Source: an uncultured Sphingomonas sp.
GTDB lineage: Bacteria; Pseudomonadota; Alphaproteobacteria; Sphingomonadales; Sphingomonadaceae
Reading direction: 5' to 3'
Length of the DNA stretch: 46,835 nucleotides
Assembly (NCBI RefSeq): GCF_946477935.1
Contig: NZ_CAMLAC010000005.1
Span: forward strand, 1-46,835
Shown here: positions 17,533 through 27,110 of the stretch, piece after piece
Position numbering within the stretch: the first letter of the stretch is position 1
Layout: the number at the start of each line of letters is the position of its first letter
Notes under the pieces: model-generated
The model's input: only the letters and a program-made list of their open reading frames with translations
What the model was told of the DNA's origin: nothing
Database searches by the model: none
Program-made: the position numbers and the translations under genes

Positions 17533-19545
17533 TCAGCCTTCAATTCGCGAGAAGTCGGCCACGTTGTGCACCGCAGCACGCACCCGCGCCAGCAGGTTCA
17601 GGCGAGCCGCCCGCTTGGCGGGATCGGCGTCGTTGACCTTCACGGCCTCGAAGAACGCATCGATCGGCGCGCGCAGGCTCGCAAGGGCGGCCATCGCCGC
17701 CTCGAAATCCTCTCGCGCCACCGCCTCGCTCGCCCGCGGCTCGGCCGCATCGAGCGCGGCGATCAGGTCGGCCTCGGCCTGTTCGGGTGCGTAGGACAAG
17801 GCGGTCGCCTCGACGCCCGTCACGCCTTCCTTCTTCAGAATGTTGGCCGCGCGCTTGTACCCGGCGAGCAGGTTCGCCCCGTCCTCGGTCCCGACAAACG
17901 CCTGAAGCGCGCGGACCCGGGCGAGCAGCCGGACCAAATCGTCCTCGCCCCCCAGCGCGAACACCGCATCGATCAGGTCATGACGGACGCCTGCCTCGCG
18001 CTGCTGGACCTTCAGGCGGTCGGCGAAGAAGTCGAGTACGTCGGCACTGACCGCACGCGCCAGCGGGAAACGGAGACGGTTGTCGAGGATCAGCGCAATC
18101 ACGCCCAGCGCCGAGCGACGCAGCGCGAAGGGGTCCTTGGAGCCGCTGGGCTTCAGGTCCGCGCCGAAAAAGCCGGTGATGCTGTCCAGCTTGTCCGCCA
18201 TGCTGACAGCCACCGTCACCGGCGCGGTCGGTACGTCATCCCCCTGCCCGACCGGCTTGTAATGGTCGCGCACCGCCTCGGCGACGCGCGCGTCCTCGCC
18301 TTGCGCGGCGGCGTAGTAACCGCCCATCAGCCCCTGCAACTCGGGGAACTCGCCGACCATGCCGGTAACGAGGTCCGCCTTGGCCAGCCGCGCCGCGCGC
18401 TCGGCCAGCGCCGGGTCGCAATCGGGGACGATCCCCTCGCTCGCCAGCCAGGCCGCAAGCGTCGCCACCCGTTCCACCTTGTCGGCGACGGTGCCGAGCT
18501 TTTCGTGGAAGACGATCTTCTCCAGCTTGGCCGCCTGCTCTTCCAACGGCGTCTTCAGGTCGGTCTCGAAGAAGAAGCGTGCATCCGACAGGCGCGCAGC
18601 AAGCACCTTGCGGTTGCCCTCCACGATCTTCGCGCCGCCATCGCTCGCCTCGATATTGGCGGTGCAGACAAAGGCGTTGGCCAGCTTGCCCGCGCCGTCG
18701 CGACACACGAAATATTTCTGGTTCACCCGCGCGGTAAGCTGGATCACCTCGGGCGGCACGTCGAGAAAGGCTTCGTCGAAGCGGCCGAGCAGCGGCACCG
18801 GCCATTCGGTCAGGCCGGCATTCTCCGCCACCAGCCCCTCGTCCTCGACCAGTTCCAGCCCGGCCTCCTGCGCCAGCGCGGCGCCGCGGGTGCGGATCAG
18901 CGCGGCGCGCTCATCCTGATCGACCAGCACGTGCACGGCGCGGAGCTGCTCGACATAGGTATCCGCGCCGGTAAGCGTGATCGCGGCGGGCGCATGGAAG
19001 CGGTGCCCCCGCGTCCCGGCACCGCTGGCGATGCCGGCGATCTCGACGGGCACGACCGCGCCGCCGAACAGCGCGACGATCCCGTGCAGCGGCCGCACCC
19101 AGCGCAGGCTCTCGGTGGAGCGCGACGCATCGCCCCAGCGCATCGACTTGGGCCACGGAAACGCGCGGATGATCGCGGGGATCGCCTCGGTCAGCACCTC
19201 CGCCGTCGCGCGACCGGGCTTTTCGGTAACAGCGAACAGCACACCGTCCCGCTCGACCAGTTGCTCGCGGGCCAGTCCGGTCTTGCGCAGGAAGCCCTCC
19301 AGCGCCTGGGGCGGTGCGGAGGCCCGCGGCCCCTTTACTTCCTCCGACACCGCCTGCGTCGCTGCGGGCAATCCCCGCGCGATCAGCGCGAGACGGCGCG
19401 GGGTGGCATAGGTGATCACCTGCCCGGCGGTCAGCCCGGCCTTTGCCAACTCGGCGGCGAACAGGCGGGCGAGATCCTCACGCGCCTTGGCCTGCATGCG
19501 GGCGGGAATTTCCTCGGAGCGGATTTCCAGAAGAAAGTCGCTCAT
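17533..19545 (-). CDS. glyS: Glycine-tRNA ligase beta subunit
   Basis: The beta subunit of the heterotetrameric bacterial glycyl-tRNA synthetase. It binds tRNA and contributes to aminoacylation with GlyQ. The protein is 670 residues, close to the usual 690. It begins [17 protein letters not shown], the standard N-terminus, and contains FPKSMRW-type ([13 protein letters not shown]) and [13 protein letters not shown] motifs. The C-terminal anticodon-binding domain runs from about residue 560. I chose the ATG at 19545, whose ATGA overlaps the glyQ stop. Confidence 0.96.
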   Translation of the reverse strand: MSDFLLEIRSEEIPARMQAKAREDLARLFAAELAKAGLTAGQVITYATPRRLALIARGLPAATQAVSEEVKGPRASAPPQALEGFLRKTGLAREQLVERDGVLFAVTEKPGRATAEVLTEAIPAIIRAFPWPKSMRWGDASRSTESLRWVRPLHGIVALFGGAVVPVEIAGIASGAGTRGHRFHAPAAITLTGADTYVEQLRAVHVLVDQDERAALIRTRGAALAQEAGLELVEDEGLVAENAGLTEWPVPLLGRFDEAFLDVPPEVIQLTARVNQKYFVCRDGAGKLANAFVCTANIEASDGGAKIVEGNRKVLAARLSDARFFFETDLKTPLEEQAAKLEKIVFHEKLGTVADKVERVATLAAWLASEGIVPDCDPALAERAARLAKADLVTGMVGEFPELQGLMGGYYAAAQGEDARVAEAVRDHYKPVGQGDDVPTAPVTVAVSMADKLDSITGFFGADLKPSGSKDPFALRRSALGVIALILDNRLRFPLARAVSADVLDFFADRLKVQQREAGVRHDLIDAVFALGGEDDLVRLLARVRALQAFVGTEDGANLLAGYKRAANILKKEGVTGVEATALSYAPEQAEADLIAALDAAEPRASEAVAREDFEAAMAALASLRAPIDAFFEAVKVNDADPAKRAARLNLLARVRAAVHNVADFSRIEG

Positions 19546-20408
19546 GCCGCCCACCCGTTCTTCTCCATCCATGCGCCGCACGCGCCCTTCGCCAGATCGC
19601 GGACGCGCCCGATATAGGCCTGACGCTCCGCCACCGAGATCACGCCGCGCGCCTGGAGCAGGTTGAAGGTGTGGCTGGCCTTGATCGCCTGTTCATAAGC
19701 CGGGATCGGCAGGCCACGCGCCAGGCTGTTCTCGCACTCGGCGGCGGCCTTGCGGAACGCATCGAACAGCGTGTCGGTATCCGCCACCTCGAAGTTCCAC
19801 GTGCTCATCTGGCGCTCGTTCTCCAGGAAGACGTCGCCATAGGTCACGCCCGCATCGTTGAAGCGAAGGTCGTACACATTGTCGACGTCCTGGATGTACA
19901 TCGCCAGCCGCTCCAGCCCATAGGTCAGCTCGCCCGCGACGGGCTTCATGTCGAAACCGCCCATCTGCTGGAAATAGGTGAACTGCGTCACCTCCATGCC
20001 GTCGCACCAGACCTCCCAGCCCAGTCCCCAGGCGCCCAGCGTCGGGCTTTCCCAATCGTCCTCGACGAAGCGGATGTCGTGACGGGCCATGTCCACCCCG
20101 ATCGCGGCCAGCGAACCCAGATACAGGTCCTGCAGGTCGGCCGGGCTCGGCTTCAGGATCACCTGATACTGGTAGTAATGCTGCAGCCGGTTGGGGTTCT
20201 CGCCATAGCGGCCATCGGTCGGCCGGCGACAGGGCTGGACGAAGGCGGCGTTCCACGCGTCCGACCCCAGCGCGCGTAGCGTGGTGGCGGGGTGAAAGGT
20301 GCCGGCCCCCATCTCCATGTCATAGGGTTGCAGGATCACGCATCCGCGATCGCTCCAATAGTCATGGAGCGTAAGGATCATGCGCTGAAAGGATAGAGGC
20401 TGGGTCAC
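19542..20408 (-). CDS. glyQ: Glycine-tRNA ligase alpha subunit
   Basis: The catalytic alpha subunit of glycyl-tRNA synthetase. Diagnostic stretches are [43 protein letters not shown]-like [20 protein letters not shown], and [11 protein letters not shown]. The start is uncertain. GTG at 20408 ([14 protein letters not shown]) gives 288 residues and matches the usual family N-terminus. A TTG at 20444 would add 12 residues. Neither has a clear Shine-Dalgarno. It overlaps glyS by four bases and is divergent from the TraB-like gene. Confidence 0.93.
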   Translation of the reverse strand: MTQPLSFQRMILTLHDYWSDRGCVILQPYDMEMGAGTFHPATTLRALGSDAWNAAFVQPCRRPTDGRYGENPNRLQHYYQYQVILKPSPADLQDLYLGSLAAIGVDMARHDIRFVEDDWESPTLGAWGLGWEVWCDGMEVTQFTYFQQMGGFDMKPVAGELTYGLERLAMYIQDVDNVYDLRFNDAGVTYGDVFLENERQMSTWNFEVADTDTLFDAFRKAAAECENSLARGLPIPAYEQAIKASHTFNLLQARGVISVAERQAYIGRVRDLAKGACGAWMEKNGWAA

Positions 20409-20510
20409 GGCTGCGGCTTTGGCGGATGGGTCCAGCAGGGTCAAGCGAGTGGCACCGGGCGCGCGGACGGGCTAGGTAGGGCGCCGCGATCCACCCGAGG
20501 AGATCCCCCT

Positions 20511-21413
20511 TTGCTACTCCGTTCGTTCCGCGCCGTGCTGGCCACGCTGGCCCTCAGCCTTGCGCTTCCCGCCTGCGCCCAGTCCAAGCCCGCACAGGCG
20601 CCGAACGATGCCGATCCGGCGCTGTGGGTGGTGAAGGACGAGGACACCACCGTGTACCTGTTCGGCACCATCCATGTGCTGAAGCCCGGCCTGTCCTGGT
20701 TTGACGAGGCGGTGAAGACCGCGTTCGACACGTCCGGCGAACTGGTGCTGGAAATGGTGCAGCCGGACCCGGCCGCCATGCAGCAGATCGTCGCCACGAC
20801 CGGCATCAACCCGACCGGCCCGACCCTGACCGAGCAACTGCCCGAGGCCAAGCGCCCCGCCTATCTGAAGGCGATGACCGAAGCGGGCCTGCCCCCCGCC
20901 GCGTTCGACAGGATGAAGCCCTGGCTCGCCGCGGTCAGCCTGTCGCTGATGCCGATCCAGAAGCTGGGCTATGACGCGTCGAACGGCCCGGAAACCGTGC
21001 TGGCCACCGCCGCCAAGAGCGCGAACAAGCCGGTGATCGGGCTGGAAACCGCCGAACAGCAGATCGGCTATTTCAACGGCCTGTCACAGCCGGCCCAGAT
21101 GCAGTTCCTGGTCTCCACCGTCGACGAACTGCCGGAAGCGGGCAAGACGATGGCGACGATGGTCGATAACTGGTCGCATGGCGACCCGGAGGCGCTCGCC
21201 AGGGAAATGAATGAAAGCCTGAAGGACTCGCCCGAGGTCGCGAAGGTGCTCCTGACCGACCGCAACGCCCGCTGGGCGAAGTGGATTGCACAGCGCATGG
21301 CAAAGCCCGGCACCGTCTTCGTCGCGGTCGGCGCCGGGCATCTTGCCGGTCCGGACAGTGTGCAGGCGCAACTGGCCAAGGCCGGCGTGAAGGCGCAGCG
21401 CGTCGCCTATTGA
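20511..21413 (+). CDS. TraB/GumN family lipoprotein
   Basis: A 300-residue protein with a signal peptide and a lipobox LPAC near residue 22. It belongs to the TraB/GumN family, whose core motif GTIHVLKPG appears near residue 52 and whose second conserved motif GAGHLAG lies near residue 277. Members of this superfamily include metal-dependent proteases, but the bacterial GumN-type proteins are poorly characterised. The start is a TTG at 20511, supported by GAGGAGA at an ideal spacing and by the signal peptide beginning right there. It is divergent from glyQ. Confidence 0.85.
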   Translation: MLLRSFRAVLATLALSLALPACAQSKPAQAPNDADPALWVVKDEDTTVYLFGTIHVLKPGLSWFDEAVKTAFDTSGELVLEMVQPDPAAMQQIVATTGINPTGPTLTEQLPEAKRPAYLKAMTEAGLPPAAFDRMKPWLAAVSLSLMPIQKLGYDASNGPETVLATAAKSANKPVIGLETAEQQIGYFNGLSQPAQMQFLVSTVDELPEAGKTMATMVDNWSHGDPEALAREMNESLKDSPEVAKVLLTDRNARWAKWIAQRMAKPGTVFVAVGAGHLAGPDSVQAQLAKAGVKAQRVAY

Positions 21414-21420
21414 GCCGACA

Positions 21421-21449
21421 TTGCCAGCGCGCAGGGTTTCGGCTATGCG
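21421..21449 (+). promoter_or_regulatory. Candidate promoter of rplY
   Basis: A TTGCCA -35 box at 21421-21426 and a TATGCG -10 box at 21444-21449 are separated by exactly 17 bases. They lie about 75 bases before the rplY start and directly after the stop of the TraB-like gene. The match is moderate and the site is unproven. Confidence 0.4.
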
Positions 21450-21525
21450 CGCCGGCTTCCGGCCATGGTCATCCCTGGAGGCGTGGGCGGAAAAAGCACA
21501 TCCATTCGTTTTCGGAGCATATCGC

Positions 21526-22149
21526 ATGAGCGACACCATTACGCTCGCAGCCGAGACGCGTGACCGGGCTGGCAAGGGAGCCTCCCGTTCGCTGCGCCGT
21601 GAAGGCCGCGTCCCCGCCGTGATCTACGGCCAGAACAAGGAGCCTGCCGGCATCCATCTCGAGGAGAAGGAACTGGTCAAGGCCCTCATGACCGGTCACT
21701 TCTTCAACTCGGTCGTGATGCTGAACGGCGAGCGCACGCTGCCCAAGGACGTTGCGTTCCACCCGGTCACCGATCGTCCGCTGCACGTCGACTTCCTGCG
21801 CATCGGCGAGCATTCGACCGTCACCGTCGCGGTGCCGGTCGTGTTCACCGACGAGGAAGAGTCGCGCGGTCTGAAGCAGGGCGGTGTGCTCAACATCACC
21901 CGTCACGAGGTCGAGCTGGTCGTCGACGCCGCCAATATCCCGGCGGAGCTGACCATCTCGCTCAAGGGTCGCGAGATCGGCGACTCGATCCACATCTCCG
22001 ACGTGACGCTGCCCAAGGGCGCGCAGCCGGCGATCGAGGATCGTGACTTCGCGATCGCCACGATCGTGCCGCCGACCGTCCCGACCGCTGCCGACGTGGC
22101 CGCCGACGTCGAGGCCGGTGCGGCCGGCGACGAGACCGCCGAGGGCTGA
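21526..22149 (+). CDS. rplY: Large ribosomal subunit protein bL25 (CTC form)
   Basis: The 5S-rRNA-binding protein bL25, here in the long CTC/TL5 form of 207 residues with a C-terminal second domain. The start [35 protein letters not shown] is the family signature in its N-terminal 35 residues. The C-terminal domain includes [18 protein letters not shown] and [13 protein letters not shown], and ends in an alanine/acidic tail. GGAG precedes the ATG at good spacing. Upstream in-frame ATGs are not supported. A strong terminator follows the stop, separating it from pth. Confidence 0.95.
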   Translation: MSDTITLAAETRDRAGKGASRSLRREGRVPAVIYGQNKEPAGIHLEEKELVKALMTGHFFNSVVMLNGERTLPKDVAFHPVTDRPLHVDFLRIGEHSTVTVAVPVVFTDEEESRGLKQGGVLNITRHEVELVVDAANIPAELTISLKGREIGDSIHISDVTLPKGAQPAIEDRDFAIATIVPPTVPTAADVAADVEAGAAGDETAEG

Positions 22150-22184
22150 TCGTCGCGGGTCCCCTCCTGGGGATCGGTCGGATG

Positions 22185-22219
22185 GGGGGCAGGTGGCGGC
22201 AACGCCCCTGCCCCCTTTT
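22185..22219 (+). terminator. Rho-independent terminator of rplY
   Basis: A strong hairpin: GGGGGCAGG and CCTGCCCCC form the lower stem, a single T is bulged, GGCG/CGCC form the upper stem, and GCAA is the loop. TTTT follows directly. It begins 35 bases after the rplY stop. Confidence 0.85.
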
Positions 22220-22276
22220 CGTTATGGGGTGGGCTGGTCCAAAGCCAGCTCGGTTGAGTTCGATCCATTCCCCCCT

Positions 22277-22346
22277 CCGTTCGTGCTGAGCGTAGTCGAA
22301 GCACAGCCACCGGCGCATGGCCTTCGACTTCGCTCAGGCCGAACGG
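22277..22346. repeat. Sphingomonad-type inverted repeat (TTCGACTACGCTCAG-like)
   Basis: Two 25-base arms, 22277-22301 and 22322-22346, are inverted copies with only three mismatches, separated by 20 bases. The arms contain GCTGAGCGTAGTCGAAG and its inverse. This motif is familiar from intergenic regions of many sphingomonad genomes. It sits between the rplY terminator and pth. Apart from these two elements, 22150-22406 holds nothing gene-like. Confidence 0.7.
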
Positions 22347-22406
22347 ATGTGATGCAGGCCTCATGCACGATCATCTAAACCACCCGCCAACCAAGGAGAT
22401 CGCAGC

Positions 22407-22976
22407 GTGCAAATCTGGGTCGGACTCGGCAATCCGGGGCCGCAATATGCGATGCACCGGCACAATATCGGCTTCATGATGCTGGACGCGATGGCCGAGA
22501 TCCATGGCTTCGGCGCGGTGAAGAAGCAGTTTCAGGGCTGGACGCAGGAAGGCCGCATCGGCACGCACAAGGTGCTGCTGCTGAAGCCCGCCACCTTCAT
22601 GAACGAAAGCGGCCGCGCGGTCGGCGAGGCGCTGCGCTTCTACAAGCTCGACACCGGCGCGCTCACCGTCTTCCACGACGAACTCGATCTCGCCCCCTTC
22701 AAGGTCAAGGTAAAGACCGGCGGCGGTACCGCGGGGCATAACGGCCTGCGCTCGATCGACCAGCATCTCGGCCCCGATTTCCGCCGCGTCCGCCTCGGTA
22801 TCGGCCATCCGGGCCACAAGGACCGGGTGACCGGCTATGTCCTCGGCAACTACGCGAAGACCGAAATCGAGCCGCTGTCCGATCTGCTCGGCGCCGTCTC
22901 CGCGGAGGCCGGCTGGCTCGCGGATGGCGACGACACCCGTTTCATGAACGACGTTGCCCTCAGGATGGGCCAATGA
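22407..22976 (+). CDS. pth: Peptidyl-tRNA hydrolase
   Basis: Recycles peptidyl-tRNA dropped from ribosomes. The 189-residue protein shows all family landmarks: GLGNPG with N9, RHN with catalytic H19, FMNESG near residue 70, FHDELDL with the catalytic aspartate near 91, and GGGTAGHNGL near 110. The start is GTG at 22407 with AAGGAGA upstream. It overlaps the next gene by four bases (ATGA), so the two are translationally coupled. Confidence 0.96.
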   Translation: MQIWVGLGNPGPQYAMHRHNIGFMMLDAMAEIHGFGAVKKQFQGWTQEGRIGTHKVLLLKPATFMNESGRAVGEALRFYKLDTGALTVFHDELDLAPFKVKVKTGGGTAGHNGLRSIDQHLGPDFRRVRLGIGHPGHKDRVTGYVLGNYAKTEIEPLSDLLGAVSAEAGWLADGDDTRFMNDVALRMGQ

Positions 22977-23587
22977 GCGATTCCGCAACGGTACGCCGCC
23001 TGTTCGCCTCGCTGCTCTACCAGGGCCGGATCGACGATGCCGATCTGATGACGGAACTGAAGGATAGCTGCCTCGCGCTTGCCGAGGAGGACCGGGCCGG
23101 ACGGCGCTGGTCGAAGGAACATGGCTATCGCGGCTATACCAGCTATGCCTCGCTCAACGATCTTCCGATCCGCGATCCGGTCTTTGCGGACCTGAAGAAG
23201 AAGCTCGATCGCCACGTCGCGGCATTCGCGCAGGAATGCGCGTTCGATCTCGGCGGTCGCAAGCTGAAGCTGGACAGCCTGTGGGTCAACGTCCTGAAGC
23301 CGGGTGGCCATCACTCGGCGCATATCCATCCGCACAGCGTCGTCTCCGGCACGCTCTATGTGGCGATGCCGCCGGGCGCCGGGGCACTGAAACTGGAAGA
23401 CCCGCGCCTGCCGATGCTGATGGCCGCGCCGCCCCGCCGCCCCGATGCGCCCGGCGACCTCGCCACCTTCGCCACCGCGCAACCCGAACCCGGCACCGTG
23501 CTGCTCTGGGAAAGCTGGCTGCGTCACGAGGTTGTTCCCAATGGCGCGAAGGGTGACCGGATCAGCGTCAGTTTCAACTACAGGTAG
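22973..23587 (+). CDS. Putative 2OG-Fe(II) oxygenase (TIGR02466-like)
   Basis: A 204-residue protein resembling the small double-stranded-beta-helix family annotated as putative 2OG-Fe(II) oxygenases. Candidate iron ligands lie in HHSAHIHPHSVVSGTLYV (about residues 112-128) and in WLRHEVVPN (about 183). RISVSFNYR at the C-terminus would hold the 2-oxoglutarate-binding arginine. The substrate is unknown. The four-base overlap with pth indicates coexpression, but I know of no functional link. Confidence 0.75.
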   Translation: MSDSATVRRLFASLLYQGRIDDADLMTELKDSCLALAEEDRAGRRWSKEHGYRGYTSYASLNDLPIRDPVFADLKKKLDRHVAAFAQECAFDLGGRKLKLDSLWVNVLKPGGHHSAHIHPHSVVSGTLYVAMPPGAGALKLEDPRLPMLMAAPPRRPDAPGDLATFATAQPEPGTVLLWESWLRHEVVPNGAKGDRISVSFNYR

Positions 23588-23678
23588 TTACGCAGGCGAA
23601 AAGGTTCCGTCATCCTGGCGCTGTTTCGGCACGTTTTGTCGCGGCATACTCGTCTCGTTAGTAGCCGACATGATTAAC

Positions 23679-23698
23679 GGGCGCCACGCGCGGCGCCC
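23679..23698. other. Short GC-rich hairpin
   Basis: GGGCGCC and GGCGCCC form a perfect 7-bp stem around a 6-base loop, upstream of the small membrane protein at 23733. It has no U-run. It could be a leader structure or the downstream end of the pth transcript. Confidence 0.35.
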
Positions 23699-23732
23699 TG
23701 CTGCGCAGATCAGCGCAGAGAAATCGCACGAC

Positions 23733-23924
23733 ATGCTGGAAGCCGTTGTTTTCACCTATGGAATGCTCGCAAGTGTCGTCCTGTCGGGCGCGACTCGCAA
23801 TGCCAAGGCCCGCCGCGCCAATCCGCGGATGCTGCAATATGTCGGTTACGTGCTGATGGGCTTCTCTGCGGCCCTCGGCGTGATGCTGCTCGGTTATGCT
23901 GCGGTGATGAGCCTGTCCGGCTAA
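23733..23924 (+). CDS. Small membrane protein, function unknown
   Basis: A predicted 63-residue protein with two hydrophobic segments, about residues 2-16 (EAVVFTYGMLASVVLSG) and 38-60 (YVGYVLMGFSAALGVMLLGYAAVM). They are joined by a basic loop (TRNAKARRANPR). That layout predicts both ends outside and the loop in the cytosol. An upstream in-frame ATG at 23670 would add 21 hydrophilic residues, but it has no ribosome binding site. AGAGAAA lies about 14 bases before the chosen ATG, so the start is uncertain. No family recognised. Confidence 0.55.
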   Translation: MLEAVVFTYGMLASVVLSGATRNAKARRANPRMLQYVGYVLMGFSAALGVMLLGYAAVMSLSG

Positions 23925-23927
23925 GCA

Positions 23928-23956
23928 TTGAGGTGCGGCGCCCACGTCGCTAGAGC
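23928..23956 (+). promoter_or_regulatory. Weak candidate promoter of ychF
   Basis: TTGAGG at 23928-23933 and TAGAGC at 23951-23956 are 17 bases apart, about 33 bases before the ychF start. The spacing is right but the -10 match is poor. Confidence 0.25.
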
Positions 23957-23988
23957 GGCGCTTTCGCCTCTCTCCACAGGAACGACGC

Positions 23989-25089
23989 ATGGGTTTCCGC
24001 TGCGGCATCGTGGGCCTGCCGAATGTCGGCAAGTCCACCCTCTTCAACGCGCTCACCGAGACGGCCGCCGCGCAGGCCGCCAACTATCCCTTCTGCACGA
24101 TCGAGCCGAACGTCGGCAACGTCGCCGTGCCCGATCCGCGCCTCTACACGCTGGCCGGGATCGCCGGTTCGGCCAAGATCATCGAAACGCAGCTCGCCTT
24201 TGTCGACATCGCCGGGCTTGTCCGTGGCGCGTCCAAGGGTGAAGGTCTCGGCAACCAGTTCCTCGGCAACATCCGCGAGGTGGACGCGATCGTCCACGTC
24301 CTGCGCTGTTTCGAAGACGGCGACGTCACCCATGTCGAGGGCAAGGTCGATCCCATCGCCGATGCCGAAACGGTCGAGACCGAGTTGATGCTCGCCGATC
24401 TCGAAAGCCTGGAAAAGCGTGTCCCCAACCTCGTCAAGAAGGGGCAGCAGGGCGACAAGGAGGCCAAGATCGGCGCCGCTGTGCTCGGTCAGGCACTGGA
24501 GTTGCTGCGCGACGGCAAGCCCGCGCGCCTGACCCAGCCCAAGGATGCCGAGGAGGAGCGCGTCTTCGCCCAGGCGCAGTTGCTGACCGCCAAGCCCGTC
24601 CTGTATGTCTGCAATGTCGAGGAAGCGAACGCGGCGAACGGCAACGCCCATTCGCAGGCGGTCTTCGCCAAGGCGGCGGCGGAGGGCGCGCAGGCCGTGG
24701 TCGTGTCCGCCGCGATCGAGGCGGATATCGCGACGATGCCGGCCGAGGACCGCCCCGAGTTCCTGAGCGAGCTGGGGCTGGCCGAAACCGGCCTCGCCCG
24801 CGTCATCCGCGCCGGCTACACGCTGCTCCAGCTTCTCACCTTCTTCACCGTCGGCCCCAAGGAGGCGCGCGCCTGGACCGTTCATGCCGGTGCCAGGGCC
24901 CCACAGGCAGCGGGCGAGATCCACACCGATTTCGAACGCGGGTTCATCCGCGCCGAAACCATCGCCTATGACGACTATGTCGCCTGCAAGGGCGAGGCCG
25001 GTGCCCGCGACGCCGGCAAGCTGCGCCAGGAAGGCAAGGACTATGTCGTCCATGACGGCGACGTGATGCTCTTCCGCTTCAACGTCTGA
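23989..25089 (+). CDS. ychF: Redox-regulated ATPase YchF
   Basis: An Obg-family P-loop ATPase that binds the ribosome. The 366-residue protein has the P-loop GLPNVGKST at residues 9-17 and a [16 protein letters not shown] switch region near 65. YVCNVEE stands in place of the GTP-specifying NKxD, which fits the known preference of YchF for ATP. The C-terminal TGS domain (about 280-362) contains [21 protein letters not shown]. It follows the small membrane protein on the same strand. Confidence 0.96.
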   Translation: MGFRCGIVGLPNVGKSTLFNALTETAAAQAANYPFCTIEPNVGNVAVPDPRLYTLAGIAGSAKIIETQLAFVDIAGLVRGASKGEGLGNQFLGNIREVDAIVHVLRCFEDGDVTHVEGKVDPIADAETVETELMLADLESLEKRVPNLVKKGQQGDKEAKIGAAVLGQALELLRDGKPARLTQPKDAEEERVFAQAQLLTAKPVLYVCNVEEANAANGNAHSQAVFAKAAAEGAQAVVVSAAIEADIATMPAEDRPEFLSELGLAETGLARVIRAGYTLLQLLTFFTVGPKEARAWTVHAGARAPQAAGEIHTDFERGFIRAETIAYDDYVACKGEAGARDAGKLRQEGKDYVVHDGDVMLFRFNV

Positions 25090-25101
25090 TCGCTTCAAGC
25101 C

Positions 25102-25310
25102 CTCCCCGTCCAGGGAGAGAGGCGCTGGCGTACCCATTGCATCTGCTGCTCTGTCTAACCCCCTCTCCCCTCCGGGGAGCATCAGGTAAACAGCGCCCCG
25201 CGCTGTTTAGTCCATGCCGGGGGCATGGACGACCTGATGCTGGAGGGGCCCACTGCCGCGAGGCGGTGGGAGGGTGAGGGGCCGCCCAGCAACGCAACGC
25301 TGCCCGGCAA
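25102..25310. repeat. Intergenic repeat (copy 2) with an embedded cloverleaf palindrome
   Basis: The stretch from 25090 to 25357 holds no gene. Its right half (25241-25305) is homologous to the repeat at 14685-14750: both run GGAGGGGCCC/GGAAGGGCCC, then GTGGGAGGGTGAGGGG-like sequence, then a CCAGCA-ACGC-GCTG centre. Its left part carries CCCTCTCCCCTCCGGGGAG, also seen in copy 1. Between them a nested palindrome (25167-25248) forms a 17-bp outer stem, interrupted by a GGGG bulge. The stem encloses two 9-bp hairpins, AAACAGCGC/GCGCTGTTT and GTCCATGCC/GGCATGGAC, each with a 3-base loop. Confidence 0.8.
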
Positions 25311-25357
25311 CCCCTGCTTCCGCCTGTCACAAATCCCCGCTAGTCGCTCACGCCATC

Positions 25358-26644
25358 ATGCGGAAAATCCTCACCCTTCTTGCCACTCTCGCCCTCGGCG
25401 CCTGCGCCTACCCCGCACACCCGCCTGCCCTGGCGTCCGTCACGCAACCGGCCTCGCCCCCGGCAACGCTCGAACAGCGCAGCCCGGTCACCATCCTCGT
25501 CTCGATTGACGGCTTCCGCCCGGACTATCTGAACCGCGGCGTCACCCCCCACCTCTCCGCCCTGGCGACCGGCGGCGTGTCGGCGGCGATGCGTCCATCC
25601 TTCCCCTCCAAGACCTTTCCCAATCACTGGACACTGGTCACCGGCCTGGTGCCCGACCGCCACGGCATCGTCGCCAACAGCTTCACCGATCCCGCCCGGC
25701 CGACCGAGCCCTTCACCATGGCCTCGGACGATCCCTTCTGGTGGAACGCCGCCGAGCCGATCTGGGTGACTGCCGAAAAGGCCGGCATCCGCACCGCCAC
25801 CATGTTCTGGCCCGGCTCCAACGTCGCGTGGGGCGGCACCGCCGCGCAAGCATGGCCGCACCGCATCACCGGCGGTACGCGCCCCGCCGACTGGCAGCAG
25901 TTCAACCAGCAGGTGAGCGACCACCAGCGGGTCGATGCGGTGATCGACTGGCTCCGCCGTCCGGCCGAAACCCGCCCCCGTCTGGTGACCCTCTATTTCG
26001 ACGAGGTCGACACCGCCGGCCACCATAATGGCCCCGACGCGCCGGAGACCACGCAGGCAATCGCGGCGGTCGATCAGGCGATCGGCCGACTGGTCGAGGG
26101 TCTCGGTCGCCTGAACCAGCCCGCCAACCTCGTCATCGTTGCGGATCACGGCATGGCCGCGACCAGCAGCACGCGCACGATCGCGCTCGATACGCTGCTC
26201 GATCCAGCCGACTATGTCCTCAACGACAGCGGCCCCTATGCCACCTTCACGCCGCAACCCGGCCATGAGGCCGCGTTCGCCGCACGCCTGCTGGCAAAGC
26301 ACCCGCACATGCAGTGCTGGCGAAAGGAGGCGCTGCCCGCCCGCTTCCGCTATGGCCGCAATCGCCGCATCCCGCCCTTCCTTTGCCTGGCCGAAACCGG
26401 CTGGACGATCAGCGCCAAGGCGCCCGACCGCGCATCGAGCGGCGGCACGCACGGCTATGACCCTGCTGATCCCGACATGGCGGCCCTGTTCATCGCCAAC
26501 GGTCCCGCCTTCACCCCCGGCCGCCGCCTGCCCCCCTTCGACAACACGGCCGTTGCCCCCATGCTGCGCGACCTGATCGGCCTGCCTGCGGGCCAGGGGC
26601 TCGACGGAACGGATGCGCCGTTCCAGAAGGTGCTGCGTCGATAA
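25358..26644 (+). CDS. Nucleotide pyrophosphatase/phosphodiesterase (NPP family) lipoprotein
   Basis: A 428-residue secreted hydrolase of the alkaline-phosphatase superfamily. The signal peptide ends in a lipobox LGAC near residue 17. SIDGFRPDYL (about 51) holds the first metal aspartate, and SKTFPNHWTLVTG (about 88) the nucleophilic threonine. FDEVDTAGHHNGP (about 215), VADHGMA (about 263) and GGTHGYDP (about 365) supply the other two-metal ligands. NPP enzymes cleave nucleotide or phospholipid phosphodiesters; the substrate here is unknown. I start at the ATG at 25358 because the signal peptide begins there. Confidence 0.9.
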   Translation: MRKILTLLATLALGACAYPAHPPALASVTQPASPPATLEQRSPVTILVSIDGFRPDYLNRGVTPHLSALATGGVSAAMRPSFPSKTFPNHWTLVTGLVPDRHGIVANSFTDPARPTEPFTMASDDPFWWNAAEPIWVTAEKAGIRTATMFWPGSNVAWGGTAAQAWPHRITGGTRPADWQQFNQQVSDHQRVDAVIDWLRRPAETRPRLVTLYFDEVDTAGHHNGPDAPETTQAIAAVDQAIGRLVEGLGRLNQPANLVIVADHGMAATSSTRTIALDTLLDPADYVLNDSGPYATFTPQPGHEAAFAARLLAKHPHMQCWRKEALPARFRYGRNRRIPPFLCLAETGWTISAKAPDRASSGGTHGYDPADPDMAALFIANGPAFTPGRRLPPFDNTAVAPMLRDLIGLPAGQGLDGTDAPFQKVLRR

Positions 26645-26658
26645 GCAGGAGGGGACGG

Positions 26659-27105
26659 ATGCAGTATTTCGAGGATATCACGGTCGGCGACCGTGCCGGC
26701 TTCGGCCATTACCCGGTCACGCGCGACGAGGTGATCGCCTTTGCCGAGAAATACGATCCCCAGCCCTTCCACCTGTCCGACGAGGCGGCCGCACGCACCC
26801 ATTTCGGCCGGCTGGCCGCCAGCGGCTGGCATAGCTGCGCGATGATGATGGCGATGATCGTCGAACATGGCCGCGCGCATCGCCAGGCCGGCCTTGGTTC
26901 ACCGGGTCTGGACGAGCTTCGCTGGCTGAAGCCTGTCTATCCGGGCGACACGCTACGCTGCGAAAGCGAGGTGCTGGCCGCCCGCGCCTCGGAAAGCCGC
27001 TCGACCATCGGGCTGCTCAAGACGCGGGTCACCGTGTTCAATCAGGATGATGCCGCCGTGCTGACCTGCATCTCCAACGTCATGATCGCCCGTCGTCCCG
27101 CCTGA
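26659..27105 (+). CDS. MaoC-family hydratase/dehydratase
   Basis: A 148-residue single hot-dog-fold protein. AEKYDPQPFHLSDEAA (about residues 28-43) carries the catalytic aspartate and histidine of R-specific enoyl-CoA hydratases, followed by FGRLAASGWHS. A later stretch, WLKPVYPGDTLRCESEV, is also typical. The substrate is probably an acyl-CoA but cannot be specified. AGGAGGGG before the ATG is a very strong ribosome binding site. It lies 14 bases after the phosphodiesterase gene and probably shares its transcript. It ends five bases from a convergent gene. Confidence 0.9.
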   Translation: MQYFEDITVGDRAGFGHYPVTRDEVIAFAEKYDPQPFHLSDEAAARTHFGRLAASGWHSCAMMMAMIVEHGRAHRQAGLGSPGLDELRWLKPVYPGDTLRCESEVLAARASESRSTIGLLKTRVTVFNQDDAAVLTCISNVMIARRPA

Positions 27106-27110
27106 CCGGC

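Noticed and set aside
14703..17636. A 977-residue open frame on the plus strand opposite ppdK
   Set aside because: It lies fully antisense to a clear full-length pyruvate phosphate dikinase. Its product is rich in R, H, L and Q with no domain, as expected from GC-rich third-position shadowing.
17566..19617. A 683-residue open frame opposite glyS
   Set aside because: Antisense shadow of an intact glyS; no recognisable motifs and no ribosome binding site.
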